In this document: piece by piece, positions 5,784 to 5,889 of the stretch
Position numbering within the stretch: position 1 is the stretch's first letter
Layout of the letters: each line of letters starts with the position of its first letter
Source: Oscillospiraceae bacterium
Lineage (GTDB): Bacteria > Bacillota > Clostridia > Oscillospirales > Acutalibacteraceae
Assembly: GCA_022508705.1 (NCBI GenBank)
Contig: JAFLUO010000101.1
Coordinates: 1 to 5,889 of the forward strand
Reading direction: 5' to 3'
DNA length: 5,889 nucleotides
Translations under genes and position numbers: made by a program
Notes under the pieces: model-generated
What the model saw: only the letters and a program-made list of their open reading frames with translations
Told to the model about the DNA's origin: nothing
Databases searched by the model: none

Positions 5784-5889
5784 TCGATACAGTGATGTCG
5801 ACAAGATTGAGTAATAAGCACCCATTGTGTTTTTCACATTGGTTATGTTTGTGTAGCTTGTACCTTATCGGCTTTGTGTCGGTAAGGTA
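5784..5889 (+). other. Structured RNA leader or small RNA of unknown class (runs off the right edge)
   Basis: The region just downstream of the consensus promoter folds into three abutting hairpins. H1 (5784-5801) is TCGATA/TGTCGA with a 6-base loop. H2 (5802-5860) is closed by CAAG/CTTG, has a large internal loop, then ATAA/TTAT, CCA/TGG and TGTG/CACA around a TTTTT loop. H3 (5861-5889) is a 12-bp stem with two G-U pairs and a TTTGT loop. No open reading frame of note is present. I could not match it to any riboswitch, T-box, ribosomal-protein leader or housekeeping RNA consensus that I know. Whether a T-tract follows H3 (terminator or attenuator) or a gene does is hidden by the window edge. 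Confidence 0.45.

Noticed and set aside
5806..5860. T-box-like signal: AGTA in the 5' side of an internal loop opposite a possible specifier loop
   Set aside because: The helix above AGTA is much shorter than a normal T-box Stem I. The distal loop motifs are not recognisable, and the diagnostic antiterminator motif (TGGNACCGCG) is not in the visible sequence. It can be reconsidered if that motif appears beyond 5889.

Overview
The window is 5.9 kb of ordinary, compactly coded bacterial chromosome with every gene on the + strand. Moderately AT-rich coding DNA, AGGTGA-type ribosome binding sites, consensus SigA-type promoters and an intrinsic terminator point to a low-GC Gram-positive bacterium. 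The tpiA-gpmI linkage suggests Clostridia, perhaps a Ruminococcus/Oscillospiraceae-like gut anaerobe. That placement is inference; no ribosomal RNA or marker gene is present to test it.

Layout. (1) Positions 1-2012 are the end of a glycolytic operon: the last 152 codons of triose-phosphate isomerase (tpiA, 5' end outside the window), then cofactor-independent phosphoglycerate mutase (gpmI) after 22 bases. (2) The 118-base gap at 2013-2130 holds a strong intrinsic terminator, directly followed by a promoter and a near-perfect 18-bp palindrome over the predicted transcription start. (3) Positions 2131-5708 form a four-gene (deoxy)nucleoside salvage operon, deoC-deoB-cdd-pdp, with gaps of 32, 4 and 11 bases. 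(4) The last 181 bases (5709-5889) contain no gene. They carry a consensus promoter and about 105 bases that fold into three directly abutting hairpins, apparently the leader of a gene or small RNA beyond the window.

How the genes work together. Cdd deaminates (deoxy)cytidine to (deoxy)uridine. Pdp splits the pyrimidine nucleoside with phosphate into base and (deoxy)ribose-1-phosphate. DeoB moves the phosphate from C1 to C5. DeoC cleaves deoxyribose-5-phosphate into acetaldehyde and glyceraldehyde-3-phosphate, a substrate of the triose-phosphate isomerase encoded just upstream. The two operons are metabolically adjacent but separated by the terminator/promoter pair. Codon choice also differs sharply: tpiA looks like a very highly expressed gene, while the deo genes do not.

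All catalytic residues checked are present and no gene looks broken. I see no mobile element, CRISPR array, tRNA or rRNA, and no sign of a novel multi-gene system. The one unexplained element is the structured leader at the right edge.
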